NCBI RefSeq assembly: GCF_964019385.1
Contig: NC_088643.1
Span: forward strand, 17,136,873-17,200,872
Direction: 5' to 3'
DNA: 64,000 nt
From: Sycon ciliatum
Lineage: Eukaryota > Porifera > Calcarea > Leucosolenida > Sycettidae
In this document: positions 41,850-53,560 of the stretch, one piece after another
Layout of the letters: each line of letters opens with the position of its first letter
Numbering within the stretch: position 1 is the stretch's first letter
The notes under the pieces: generated by a model
Told to the model about the DNA's origin: nothing
Database searches by the model: none
The model's input: the letters and a program-made list of their open reading frames with translations, nothing else
Position numbers and translations under genes: made by a program

Positions 41850-43374
41850 AGGAGAACACCAATATACGATTCTACAAAATAATTTTTTATTTCTCTTTTA
41901 CACAGAACAAGGGCTTTTTCCTCAATCACATGATGTCCAACCGGACTACTTTAGACAAAAACAACATTTAGACAAAAACATTTGTGTACACTGACATTGT
42001 AGACAGTTGCATTCATCCGGCAACATCAGCATGGAGAGGGTGGGTCTTTCAGCGGTGGAAAGCTGTGTGTGAATGTGGGGTAGACGCTACCGTTTACAAA
42101 GGTGAATGTAATGTGGGGTAGACGCTACTGTTTACAAAGGTGAAGAAGCATACCACACTGTGCGCTCTTCCTGCACACAGACTCCCCCTTGGACGTTGAT
42201 GTGTTACATTTGGGGATCACGTGCACATCGGTACTTGCCAAAGTAATTTCTGCTGCTGCTACCGCACCTTCTCCTGCCGTAGTTGTTGTCTTTCACGTTG
42301 CCATTTCCTCTTGGCATGTTCCAAGCAGCTTCGCTCACCACTGCCTTTTCGACTTTTCTCTTGGTTTTTCGAATCCCTCCGCTTACTTTGAACCTCGGAC
42401 ATTTTGATTCTGAAAGTGAAGAGTCTCAGAAAAGGGGCAGAGAAACAGAAGAGCACTCAAAATTCACTGCGTACTGATAGTCATGACCCAACACGACTGA
42501 AACTCACACCATGCACAAACGTTAGCATACTGTATTGTCAGTGACAGAGAAACTACAAATCTCAAGCTCTTCATCACCATCATCATCAGGTTATGCGAAA
42601 GAATTTAAATAAATCCAACCAACCAATCAAAGAACAGTCATCATGAGGAGTCAGCAGACTACCGGAGTCCGCGGCTTGAGAACCGCTAACAGCCAACACG
42701 CTTATGGTCGCTATGGATACAGAGTGGGTCAGTAGTGCATCGCTAGTGCATTGTACATCGCTTCGCCGCGACTTTGCTCACGCTGCATGTCTTTACATAC
42801 ATGTAATAGTTAATTCCAAAAGCCTCTTTTACGGGCAACAAAACACAATTTGCCAAGATGAAGGATGTTAACACAAATGAAGAGAATAATTGTTTGAAGG
42901 AAAAAGAAAGAAAAAGAAGGAAAAAAGAACTTCAATAAGCCAACCTCTACAATCAGCACTACGGAAGAAAACCAGGCGGAATGCCCAAAACCAACATGCA
43001 TAATAGTTAATACCATTTGCTCATCAGTAGAGTTTTACTAACAATCAATATCAACATGTCAAAAAATATTGACTTTAGTTTAATAATCTGCTGACTTACA
43101 ATGTATACCGGAACTGGCGTGTGGATAATGACAAGGTCAGTGCCAGTGGTACGACCAGAACGTGCAGGCTTGATCAACACGTCGGTAGTAACTGTCTGGC
43201 ACTAGTACTCTCATACAGAGATACAGAAACTTTGAGAAAGTAACGCATGATGTTGTCTAGTCTTATCTGCTCTGCTCACTGCTGCGCTAGGGACAAGAAG
43301 TAAAATAACAACCAACACACAATATACATACAGACACGTCAACACAAGTCTCAGGTTCTCCTTTTATATAATGG
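41850..43374 (-). pseudogene. Zinc-finger array unit 1
   Basis: ATG at 42402 opens MSEVQSKRRDSKNQEKSRKG; the ORF stops at 42259. Downstream finger-1 sequence has the shared TGA, then 36-bp-type repeats of ACCGTTTACAAAGGTGAATG. TATA box at 43361-43370. Confidence 0.75.
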
Positions 43375-44935
43375 AAAAAAATGATATCGCCAGTATTGCC
43401 AATACTTTGCAGGCTTGACATGAGATTTGCAGACAGCATAAATTTCCATTTCTCTTCCAGACAGCTTAGGAACGAGAACACCAATATACGATTCTACAAA
43501 ATAATTTTTTATTTCTCTTTTACACAGAACAAGGGCTTTTTCCTCAATCACATGATGTCCAACCGGACTACTTTAGACAAAAACAACATTTAGACAAAAA
43601 CATTTGTGTACACTGACATTGTAGACAGTTGCATTCATCCGGCAACATCAGCATGGAGAGGGTGGGTCTTTCAGCGGTGGAAAGCTGTGTGTGAATGTGG
43701 GGTAGACGCTACCGTTTACAAAGGTGAATGTAATGTGGGTAGATGCTACTGTTACAAAGGCGAATGTAATGTGCGGGTAAACGCTACTGTCTACAAAGGT
43801 GAAGAAGCATACCACACTGTGCGCTCTTCCTGCACACCGACTCCCCCTTGGACCTTGATGTGTTACATTAGGGGATCAAGTGCACATCAGTACTTGCCAA
43901 AGTAATTTCTGCTGCTGCTGCTGCTGCGGATCCTCCTGCGGTGGCTGCTGCTGCTGCAGCTTCTCCTGCCGTAGTTGTTGTCTTTCACGTTGCCATTTCC
44001 TCTTGGCATGTTCCAAGCAGCTTCGCTCACCACTGCCTTTTCGACTTTTCTCTTGGTTTTTCGAATCCCTCCGCTTACTTTGAACCTCGGACATTTTGAT
44101 TCTGAAAGTGAAGAGTCTCAGAAAAGGGGCAGAGAAACAGAAGAGCACTCAAAATTCACTGCGTACTGATAGTCATGACCCAACACGACTGAAACTCACA
44201 CCATGCACAAACGTTAGCATACTGTATTGTCAGTGACAGAGAAACTACAAATCTCAAGCTCTTCATCACCATCATCATCAGGTTATGCGAAAGAATTTTA
44301 ATAAATCCAACCAACCAAAGAACAGTCATCATGAGACTAACGGAGCCCGCGGCTTGAGAACCGCTACCAGCCGAACCGCTTATGCAAGTTATGGGCGCTA
44401 TGGATACAGAGTGGGTCAGTAGTGCATCGCTAGTGCATTGTACATCGCTTCGCCGCGACTTTGCCCGCGCTGCATGTCTTTACATAATAGTTAATACCAT
44501 TGGCTCATCAGCAGAGTTTTACTAACAATCAATATCAACATGTCAAAAAATATTGACTTTAGTAAATCTGCTGACTTGCAATGTATACCGGAACTGGCGT
44601 GTGGATAATGACAAGGTCAGTGCCAGTGGTACGACCAGAACGTGCAGGCTTGATCAACACGTCGGTAGTAACTGACTGGCACAAGTACTCTCATACAGAG
44701 ATACAGAAACTTTGAGAAAGTAACGCATGATGTTGTCTAGTCTTATCTGCTCTGCTCACTGCTGCGCTAGGGACAAGAAGTAAAATAACAAACCAACACA
44801 CAATATACATACAGACACGTCAACACAAGTCTCAGGTTCTCCTTTTATATAATGGCTGTGCCGACTCGGCGGCCCGACTGTATGTAACCGCCTCACGAAC
44901 AGGCTCTCAGCTGCACAAAATCAATGGAAATAAAT
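43375..44935 (-). pseudogene. Zinc-finger array unit 2
   Basis: ORF 44094-43876 (73 codons including stop): the basic head, then a Gln/Pro-rich stretch, then LLWQVLMCT and stop. Intact genes have LWQIPMW-C here. Full promoter flank retained (TATA 44842-44851). Confidence 0.75.
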
Positions 44936-45107
44936 GATTATAATAGCTATAAAGAGAACACATTCTGCTGTCATCGCCACACTACAACAAAGTCATGAAG
45001 GTTTACCAAAATCGATTTTCTTGTCACAATCATCAGTGGAAAGCCGTGACTGAAGAGTAACCATGCTGAATCAATGATTAATATACATTCAATAATGTGT
45101 TACGAGA
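44936..45107 (-). mobile_element. HHR-H element inserted between units 2 and 3
   Basis: Contains HHR-H and the segment shared with 28403-28468. It separates two array units. Confidence 0.6.
45001..45043 (-). ncRNA. Hammerhead-like ribozyme HHR-H
   Basis: Stem I TTTCCA/TGGTAAA (one bulge), CTGATGA, stem II TTG/CAA with TGA loop, GAA, palindromic stem III AATCGATT, cleavage base T, product start TGGTAAACC at 45008 reading down. Confidence 0.5.
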
Positions 45108-45978
45108 ACAAAAAAAAAATGATATCACCAATATTGCCAATACTTTGCAGGCTTGACATGAGATTTGCAAACAGCATAAATTTCCATTTCTCTTCCAGAC
45201 AGCTAGCTTAGGAACGAGGAGAACACCAATATACGATTCTACAAAATAATTTTTTATTTCTCTTTTACACAGAACAAGGGCTTCTTCCTCAATCACATGA
45301 GGTCCAACCGGACTACTTTAGACAAAAACAACATTTAGGCAAAAACATTTGTGTACACTGACATTGTAGACAGTTGCATTCATCCGGCAACATCAGCATG
45401 GAGAGGGTGGGTCTTTCAGCGGTGGAAAGCTGTGTGTGAATGTGAGTTAGACGCTACCGTTTACAAAGGTGAATGTAATGTGGGTAGATGTTACTGTTAC
45501 AAAGGCGAATGTAATGTGCGGGTAAACGCTACTGTTTACAAAGGTGAAGAAGCATACCACACTGTGCGCTCTTCCTGCACACCGACTCCCCCTTGGACCT
45601 TGATGTGTTACATTTGGGGATCACGTGCACATCAGTACTTGCCAAAGTAATTTCTGCTGCTGCTGCTGCTGCTGCTGCTGCGGATCCTCCTGCGGTGGCT
45701 GCTGCTGCTGCAGCTTCTCCTGCCGTAGTTGTTGTCTTTCACGTTGCCATTTCCTCTTGGCATGTTCCAAGCAGCTTCGCTCACCCCCTGCCTTTTCGAC
45801 TTTTCTCTTGGTTTTTCGAATCCCTCCGCTTACTTTGAACCTCGGACATTTTGATTCTGAAAGTGAAGAGTCTGAGAGAAGGGGCAGAGAAACAGAAGAG
45901 CACTCAAAATTCACTGCGTACTGATAGTCATGACCCAACACGACTGAAACTCACACCATCCACAAACGTTAGCATACT
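45108..45978 (-). pseudogene. Zinc-finger array unit 3 (truncated head)
   Basis: ATG at 45848; a change at AAAAGGCAGGGGGTGA breaks the frame early. The promoter-side half is missing and it joins directly to the middle of unit 4. Confidence 0.7.
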
Positions 45979-46620
45979 GCATTTGGGGATCATGTGCACA
46001 TCGGTACTTGCCAAAGTAATTTCTGCTGCTGCTGCTGTGGATCCGCCTGCGGTGGCTGCTGCGGTGGCTGCTGCTGCTGCAGCCTCTCCTGCCGTAGTTG
46101 TTGTCTTTCACGTTGCCATTTCCTCTTGGCATGTTCCAAGCAGCTTCGCTCACCACTGCCTTTTCGACTTTTCTCTTGGTTTTTCGAATCCCTCCGCTTA
46201 CTTTGAACCTCGGACATTTTGATTCTGAAAGTGAAGAGTCTCAGAAAAGGGGCAGAGAAACAGAAGAGCACTCAAAATTCACTGCCTACTGATAGTCATG
46301 ACCCAACACGACTGAAACTCACACCATGCACAAACGTTAGCATACTGTATTGTCAGTGACAGAGAAACTACAAGTCTCAAGCTCTTCATCACCATCATCA
46401 TCAGGTTATGCGAAAGAATTTTAATAAATCCAACCAACCAAAGAACAGTCATCATGAGACTAACGGAGCCCGCGGCTTGAGAACCGCTACCAGCCGAACC
46501 GCTTATGCAAGTTATGGGCGCTATGGATACAGAGTGGGTCAGTAGTGCATCGCTAGTGCATTGTACATCGCTTCGCCGCGACTTTGCCCACGCTGCATGT
46601 CTTTACATAATAGTTAATAC

Positions 46621-47339
46621 CAGGGCCTGCTGGAGAGCCGGGTCAGCCGGGTCACGCGCCCGGCTGGGGAACTGCACGACCTGGCCCAACAGATAACACC
46701 GGGTCCAGTCTGACCCGGCTGAAAAATGTCTCAAACTGACAATGGATTCCTAAAATACCGGTATTTTACGACTCGCGGACCCCATCTGTTGCAAATCTAG
46801 CACAACCGTAGATCTACACACTACAGTCTACAAGCGACAGAAACTCGGCTACAAGGGTCAACCAGGTCAACTGGGGTCAACTGGTTCGAGCGCGATTTGG
46901 CCAGCGGCGAGCAGGAAGTCAGGACATTCAAAGACGTCGATGGCCATATGGGCCATGGGGCAGGCAGTCAAAACTTTCAAAGTAACGCTTTTGACAAAAG
47001 CGTTACTTTGGCTACAGCTTTTGACACAGTTGCAAGTTTTCAGCCGACTGGTGATTTGGACGATGGAGCCCGCAGCGAAGAGAAAAAAACTGACGCTTTC
47101 CAAGACTCTTGGAAGAAAGGTCGACCCTGGCTGGACTACGACCATGCCAGTCTATAGTTTGCCTTGTTCTCTAAAATTTCCGATTTCCGGTGATAAATTC
47201 GCCTTTCTGTTTTCCTGCGTTTTGAGCAGGCTTTTTGGTTGTTTTTCTGCCGGATGATCTGACCCGGCTTGACCCGGCTGGCCTGCATGCGCCAGGTACA
47301 CTCTGACCGGGCTGTGTTGAATGCCTAGAGCAGGCCCTG
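46621..47339 (+). mobile_element. hAT-like element, internally deleted, 5-bp target duplication
   Basis: Ends CAGGGCCTGCT / AGCAGGCCCTG; AATAC at 46616-46620 and 47340-47344. Neighbouring array units show the empty site (GTTAATACCATTGGC). Subterminal GACCCGGCT repeats. Confidence 0.88.
46897..47157 (+). pseudogene. hAT-type transposase N-terminal remnant
   Basis: 86 codons; the end KKTDAFQDSWKKGRPWLDYD resembles the start of the TTF/BED-like zinc domain before hAT transposases (F-x3-W...P-W-L-x-Y). It stops where the finger cysteines would follow, so it is truncated. Confidence 0.6.
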
Positions 47340-47703
47340 AATACCATTGGCTCATCAGCAGAGTTTTACTAACAATCAATATCAACATGTCAAAAAATAT
47401 TGGCTTTAGTTTAATAATCTGCTGACTTACAATGTATCCGGAATTGGCGTATGGATAATGACAAGGTCAGTGCCAGTGGTACGACCAGAACCTGCAGGCT
47501 TGATCAACACGTCGGTAGTAACTGTCTGGCACTAGTACTCTCATACAGAGATACAGAAACTTTGAGAAAGTAACACATGATGTTGTCTAGTCTTATCTGC
47601 TCTGCTCACTGCTGCGCTAGGGACAAGAAGTAAAATAACAACCAACACACAATATACATACAGACACGTCAACACAAGTCTCAGGTTCTCCTTTTATATA
47701 ATG

Positions 47704-49147
47704 GAAAAAAATGATATCGCCAATATTGCCAATACTTTGCAGGCTTGACATGAGATTTGCAAACAGCATAAATTTCCATTTCTCTTCCAGACAGCTAGCT
47801 TAGGAACGAGGAGAACACCAATATACGATTCTACAAAAATAATTTTTTATTTCTCTTTTACACAGAACAAGGGCTTCTTCCTCAATCACATGATGTCCAA
47901 CCGGACTACTTTAGACAGTTGCATTCATCCGGCATGGAGAGGGTGGGTCTTTCAGCGGTGGAAAGCTGTGTGTGAATGTGGGTTAGACGCTACCGTTTAC
48001 AAAGGTGAATGTAATGTGGGTAGATGTTACTGTAACAAAGGTGAATGTAATGTGCGGGTAAACGCTACTGTTTACAAAGGTGAAGAAGCATACCACACTG
48101 TGCGCTCTTACTGCACACCGATCCCCCCCCCCCCCTTGGACCTTGATGTGTTACATTTGGGGATCACGTGCACATCACTACTTGCCAAAGTAATTTCTGC
48201 TGCTGCTGCTGCTGCGGATCCTCCTGCGGTGGTTGCTGCTGCTGCAGCTTCTCCTGCCGTAGTTGTTGTCTTTCACGTTGCCATTTCCTCTTGGCATGTT
48301 CCAAGCAGCTTCGCTCACCACTGCCTTTTCGACTTTTCTCTTGGTTTTTCGAATTCCTCCGCTTACTTTGAACCTCGGACATTTTGATTCTGAAAGTGAA
48401 GAGTCTGAGAGAAGGGGCAGAGAAACATAAGAGCACTCAAAATTTACTGCCTACTGATAGTCATGACCCAACACGACTGAAACTCACACCATCCGCAAAC
48501 GTTAGCATACTGTATTGTCAGTGACAGAGAAACTACAAATCTCAAGCTCTTCAACACCATCATGATCAGGTTATGCGAAAGAATTTTTAATAAAACCAAC
48601 CAACCAAAGAACAGTCATCATGAGGAGTCAGCAGACTACTGAAGCCCGCGGCTTGAGACCCGCTACCAGCCGAACCGCATATGGGCGCTATTGAGACAGA
48701 GTGGGTCAGTAGTGCATTGCTAGTGCATTGTACATCGCTTCGCCGCGACTTTGCCCACGCTGCATGTCTTTACATAATAGTTAATACCATTGGCCCATCA
48801 GCAGAGTTTTACTAACAATCAATATCAACATGTCAAAAAATATTGACTTTAGTTTAATAATCTGCTGACTTACAATGTATACCGGAACTGGCGTGTGGAT
48901 AATGACAAGGTCAGTGCCAGTGGTACGACCAGAACGTGCAGGCTTGATCAACACGTCGGTAGTAACTGTCTGGCACTAGTACTCTCATACAGAGATACAG
49001 AAACTTTGAGAAAGTAACGCATGATGTTGTCTAGTCTTATCTGCTCTGCTCACTGCTGCGCTAGGGACAAGAAGTAAAATAACAAACCAACACACAATAT
49101 ACATACAGACACGTCAACACAAGTCTCAGGTTCTCCTTTTATATAAT
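47704..49147 (-). pseudogene. Zinc-finger array unit 5
   Basis: ATG at 48382, ORF to 48164 ending LLWQVVMCT and stop. About 1.44 kb, the cleanest full-length unit. TATA box at 49136-49145. Confidence 0.75.
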
Positions 49148-50100
49148 GGAAAAAAATGATATCGCCAATATTGCCAATACTTTGCAGGCTTGACATGAGA
49201 TTTGCAAACAGCATAAATTTCCATTTCTCTTCCAGACTGCTTTGGAACGAGAACACCAATATACGATTCTACAAAATAATTTTTTATTTCTCTTTTACAC
49301 AGAACAAGGGCTTCTTCCTCAATCACATGATGTCCAACCGGACTACTTTAGACAAAAACAACATTTAGGCAAAAACATTTGTGTACACTGACATTGTAGA
49401 CAGTTGCATTCATCCGGCAACATCAGCATGGAGAGGGTGGGTCTTTCAGCGGTGGAAAGCTGTGTGTGAATGTGGGTTAGACCCTACCGTTTACAAAGGT
49501 GAATGTAATGTGGGGTAGACGCTACTGTTTACAAAGGTGAAGAAGCATACCACACTGAGCGCTTTTCCTGCACACCGACTCCCCCTTGGTCCTTGATGTT
49601 TTACATTTGGCGGTCACGTGCACATCGGTACTTGCCAAAGTTGCTGCTACTGCTGCTGCGGGTAATGCTGCGGTGGCTGCTACGGCTGCTGCTGCTTCTC
49701 GTGCCGTAGTTGTTGTCGTTCTCGTTGCCATTTCCTCTTGGCATATTCTAAGCAGCTTCGCTCACCACTGCCTTTTCGACTTTTCTCTTGGTTTTTCGAA
49801 CCCCTCCGCTTACTTTGAACCTCGGACATTTTGATTCTGAAAGTAAAGAGTCTGAGAGAAGGGGCAGAGACACAGAAGAGCACTCAAAATTCACTGCCTA
49901 CTGATAGTCATGACCCAACACGACTCAAACTCACACCACCCACAAACGTTAGCATACTATAATATTGTCAGTGACAGAGAAACTACAAATCGCATGCTCT
50001 TCATCAACATCATCATCAGGTTATGCGAAAGAAGAGTCATCATGAGGAGTCAGCAGACTACTGGAGTCTGCGGTACTAGCTGGTTGTTTGTTGTTGTTTT
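49148..50100 (-). pseudogene. Zinc-finger array unit 6 (partial)
   Basis: ATG at 49829. The Gln codons are partly lost; another frame keeps KGESVCRKSAQC from finger 1. Promoter side missing after about 50070. Confidence 0.7.
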
Positions 50101-50138
50101 CTTGATTTCGCTAAAGACAGCTTAGGAACGAGGGGAAT

Positions 50139-50549
50139 TCAGCAATATACTTTTTTTACAAAATTGCGATCCTCTAGCCAGTCAGCCACTGCAGATATTG
50201 CCCGGGTAAGCGCCGTGGAGCATTCAGTAGGTAGCCAGTGGCTGAAGTACAAGCCAATATCATCCGCAAACTGTATTTTGGGCACGTCACCAGCAACCTC
50301 TGGTATACCGCGTGTGTATATACTGAACAAGATTGGTCCTAAAACGGATCCCTGCGGAACACCGCATGTGCATGCGTTACAGAGTCCGTCCTGGGTTCCA
50401 ATGCGCACTTTCTTCTTGAGCTGGTTTTTAGTTTTCTCGTTTTGAAGTTGTGTCTGGTTTCTAATGTCTTTCGATAATAGCACTTGATATGTACAGTTTA
50501 TGACCAATTTGTTCTCACGACGGAGACGAGGTACTGTGATCGCAGACAC
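50139..50549 (-). pseudogene. LINE reverse transcriptase fragment
   Basis: One open frame with CGVPQGSVLGPILFSIY and IQFADDIGLYF, the two RT palm motifs, then VADWLEDRNF. Both ends cut off. 50550-50830 holds nothing recognised. Confidence 0.82.
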
Positions 50550-50829
50550 AAATTGCTTTGGAATGCAGTAGTATTTTAGGCCCCTTTTTTCTCCGCTTTT
50601 TGCTGTTGGTCGGATTGTAACATTGTGCAGCTGCTTTTTTTTTGGGCGGTTACTGTTGCGTTTCTGTATTGTTTTCCGTTGACTTCTACCTCAGCGTGAA
50701 TTACTCATGCGCACTTTACACTTTTCAAGTAATCGTCTAGGGATTGAGTTGATTCTTTTACACAACCTTGATACATCTAGTATCTACCAAGTACCTAAAT
50801 ATATTATGGGGAATTGTGTGTTAATCCCT

Positions 50830-51060
50830 ACATGGCAGCTCGCGGTTTTCCTACCGACTTGAATTCTCACTTGACTGACTCACGACTGCCATCCAGAGCA
50901 TACGAGAAGTCGTCGAACCGTCCACTAGGCAAACCTGCAAGAAAGCACCACTCCCTGCTCAATACACAGTGTTTCGGGGAATTCACCCCTCATCAGTTGA
51001 GCTTGAGTAGGCTGAGGAAGATTGTGCCTGAAGAGCACCACATAAACGAGAGAGCTTGGA
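50830..51060. repeat. Ribozyme-bearing direct repeat, copy 1
   Basis: Matches 51810-52015: CTTGACTGACTCACGACTGC through AGAGCACCAC. Carries HHR-A on the minus strand. It could be the long-terminal-like repeats of a retrozyme, but the stretch between holds unrelated elements. Confidence 0.8.
50957..51002 (-). ncRNA. Hammerhead ribozyme HHR-A
   Basis: Complete type I fold: stem I GCTCAA/TTGAGC; CTGATGA; stem II GGGG/CCCC, loop TGAATT; GAA; stem III ACA/TGT (or ACAC/GTGT); cleavage after the A at 50963. All conserved core bases present. Confidence 0.88.
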
Positions 51061-51099
51061 AGCTCAGGGCCCTGCGCTATGCTTTTTTTGCCTTGATGA

Positions 51100-51555
51100 C
51101 CTAGACAAAAAAAAGCATAGGGATGTTTTCTTAAAAAAAATCCTTTTTTTTAAACCTGGGATTCGAACCCGCACTATCGCGCGCCCTGCATGCAGCCCCC
51201 GATACACTTCGCATACATACTAATTCTTCCAAGTTGTTTCACATTGTGATCTTGCATTTGAAAGCCCTATTTGAATATGCATTGTGGCCAGCCATCTTTG
51301 ATGGCACGGTACGGTAGGGAATAGGTACGGGACAGGTACGATCGAGGGTAATACGACACCGTCTAGCTGCCCGCAATATTCAAATAGGGCTTTCAAACGC
51401 AAGATTAACGTGAAGCAACTTGGAAGAATGGGTATGAATGCGAAGTGTATGGGGGAATGCATGTAGGGCGATAGTGCGGGTTCGAATCCCAGGATATGCC
51501 TGAAAAAAAGGAGAATTGAAAAATTTATAACATCCTATGCTTTTTTGCCGTCAGA
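51100..51555. mobile_element. Large inverted-repeat element with tRNA-like B boxes in both arms
   Basis: Arms run from AAAAAGCATAGGGATGTT and from its inverse ACATCCTATGCTTTTT. Each arm has GGGTTCGAATCCCAGG (minus at about 51160, plus at about 51480) and CTTCCAAGTTG...GAAAGCCCTATTTGAATAT. Partial copies at 53390-53560 and 56170-56510. Confidence 0.75.
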
Positions 51556-51809
51556 TACGGATAGCGCCAGGCGTGACACAAACAAACAAACAAACACACA
51601 AACAAACAAATACCAAATTAACCTTTTGAGCCCGGGCCCATTGAAAACCTCTGCCATGCAGTAATTTTTTTTAAATTCACTCTATGTGAGCAAACTTGAT
51701 TTCAAACGATTCTTTCACGTATCCTGAGCACAGAACTGTTTTTGTTTTGGAAATACAACAAAGATTACAATAGTTATGACCGTTTTCAGAAAGAAAGGTT
51801 CGCTCCCCA

Positions 51810-52015
51810 CACCGGAGCTCGCGCTATTCCGCCGACTTTACTTGACACTTGACTGACTCACGACTGCCATCCAGAGCACACGAGAAGTCCATCGAACCTT
51901 CGACTCGGCAAACCTGCAAGAAAGCACCACTCCCTGCTCAATACACAGTGTTTCGGGGAATTCACCCCTCATCAGTTGAGCTTGAGTAGGCTGAGGAAGA
52001 TTGTGCCTGAAGAGC
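51810..52015. repeat. Ribozyme-bearing direct repeat, copy 2
   Basis: Second copy of 50830-51060; it continues into TATATAGTGCTCTCCAGGCA, a segment repeated at 52452-52495. Confidence 0.8.
51936..51981 (-). ncRNA. Hammerhead ribozyme HHR-B
   Basis: Identical in all paired and core positions to HHR-A. Confidence 0.88.
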
Positions 52016-52369
52016 ACCACTTATATAGTGCTCTCCAGGCACAAACATCACCAGGGATACAAACTTACAGAGGAAGTCGCACCCACTACTTCGTTTTCAG
52101 AAAGGTAGTTTTAAGCTAAATTGGTATCTTGAAATGTATGCACGCGCATGTAACTCCAGTTCAAACTTACGGAGCGACTCGCATTTTTTACGGTACGCGT
52201 ACATACTAGGAGTCCTCTGTGCAGCGGTATAGCTCGACGCCGCGCCACGGAAGAAACGCGGGATCGATGTAGTTCCGCACTGACTCGAGACGTTCTAGAA
52301 CGTCACGCGTGTCACAGCGCTAGCGGCAGTGGTCATGACGTGTCAGAACGTCACGCGTGTTCAAAAGGT

Positions 52370-52994
52370 TTAAAGCTGTGTGGACCCTGGCTAGCGCCAG
52401 ACGTTACTGAAGTAACGTCTTCTGCATAGCTACGGGAATAATTATTATTATAGTGCTCTCCAGGCACAAACATCACCAGGGATACAAACTTACAGAGACG
52501 CTCCGTTTCCAGCGCGACAAACACCTCATGAACACCAGATTACAGCGTGAGTCAGTGTCGCTCATGGAGGTGCTGAACAAGCGCTGAGGACCGCTGGCCA
52601 TTCACAACGTTGTTGCCTCCAAACCGTCTAATTCGCAAGCCCGCGCTGGGGACAACATTGTGAAGAAGAGGAACCAACCTCTTCCATGTAAAGGCTTTAC
52701 ATATGTATTATAAATACTCAATCTGCGGACAGCATGCTGTTTCGTTCTTTGTGAACTCATCAGCGCAGCACAGAGGAAATTATATTATTCCCGTAGCTAT
52801 GCAGAAGACGTTACTTCAGTAACGTCTGGCGCTAGCCAGGGTCCACACAGCTTTAATTCCCGTAGCTATGCAGAAGACGTTACTTCAGTAACGTCTGGCG
52901 CTAGCCAGGGTCCACACAGCTTTAATTCCCGTAGCTATGCAGAAGACGTTACTTCAGTAACGTCTGGCGCTAGCCAGGGTCCACACAGCTTTAA
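52370..52994. mobile_element. TTAA-type MITE with tripled right end, containing HHR-C
   Basis: TTAA then AGCTGTGTGGACCCTGGC at the left, inverse at the right. The 69-bp right end is repeated three times (TTAA at 52853, 52922, 52991). Each end holds the perfect 22-nt palindrome built from AGACGTTACT and AGTAACGTCT. Solo ends at 56573-56640 and 56883-56912. Confidence 0.82.
52723..52768 (-). ncRNA. Hammerhead ribozyme HHR-C
   Basis: Stem I CTGCG/CGCAG; CTGATGA; stem II GTTC/GAAC, loop ACAAA; GAA; stem III ACAGC/GCTGT, two-base loop; cleavage base C (GTC triplet). Complete. Confidence 0.88.
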
Positions 52995-53389
52995 TTTGGT
53001 GTTTGTTTGTGTGTTTGTTTGTTTGTGTCACGCCTGGCGCTATTTTGTATCTATCCCGTACTGTACCGTACCAGCAAAGACAGCTGGCCACAATATTTTT
53101 GTTTGTTTGTGCCATCGACATGCCTGGCGCTATCCTGTACCTGTCCCGTACCATCAAGAGTACGGTACCATCAAGTGAATGAGTATATATGCGAAGTGTA
53201 TCGGGGGAATGCATTCAGTGCAGTAACATTTTGTGTGGTTTTGTGTGCGAAGCCGAGATCCCACTAGCAGGCTGGCTGGGCCGCCTGTCGACCAGCCCGG
53301 GAATCGCATGTAGGCCGATAGCATAACGAGAGAGCTTGGAAGCTCAGGGCCCTACGCTATGCTTTTTTGCCTTGATGACCTAGACAAAA

Positions 53390-53560
53390 AAAAGCATAGG
53401 GATGTTATAAATTCTTTAAAAAAATCCTTTTTTAAAGACATAACCTGGGATTCGAACCCGCACTATCGCGCGCCCTGCATGCATCCCCCGATACACTTCG
53501 CATACATACTAATTCTTCCAAGTTGTTTCACATTGTGATCTTGCATTTTAAAGCCGTATT
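53390..53560. mobile_element. Partial copy of the inverted-repeat element
   Basis: One arm only, with the minus-strand B box (GGGATTCGAACCCGCA at about 53448). Preceded by ACGAGAGAGCTTGGAAGCTC, also found beside HHR-A and HHR-D. Confidence 0.65.

Larger units (their letters stand above)
45979..47703 (-). pseudogene. Zinc-finger array unit 4, split by hAT-like insertion
   Basis: ATG at 46217, ORF to 45990 ending LLWQVPMCT and stop. The insertion occupies 46621-47339. TATA box at 47691-47700. Confidence 0.72.

Noticed and set aside
42560-42600. CTGATGATGATGGTGATGAA motif (minus) in all zinc-finger units
   Set aside because: It has the hammerhead heptamer but no stem II pairing or stem III; a coincidence of a CAT repeat.
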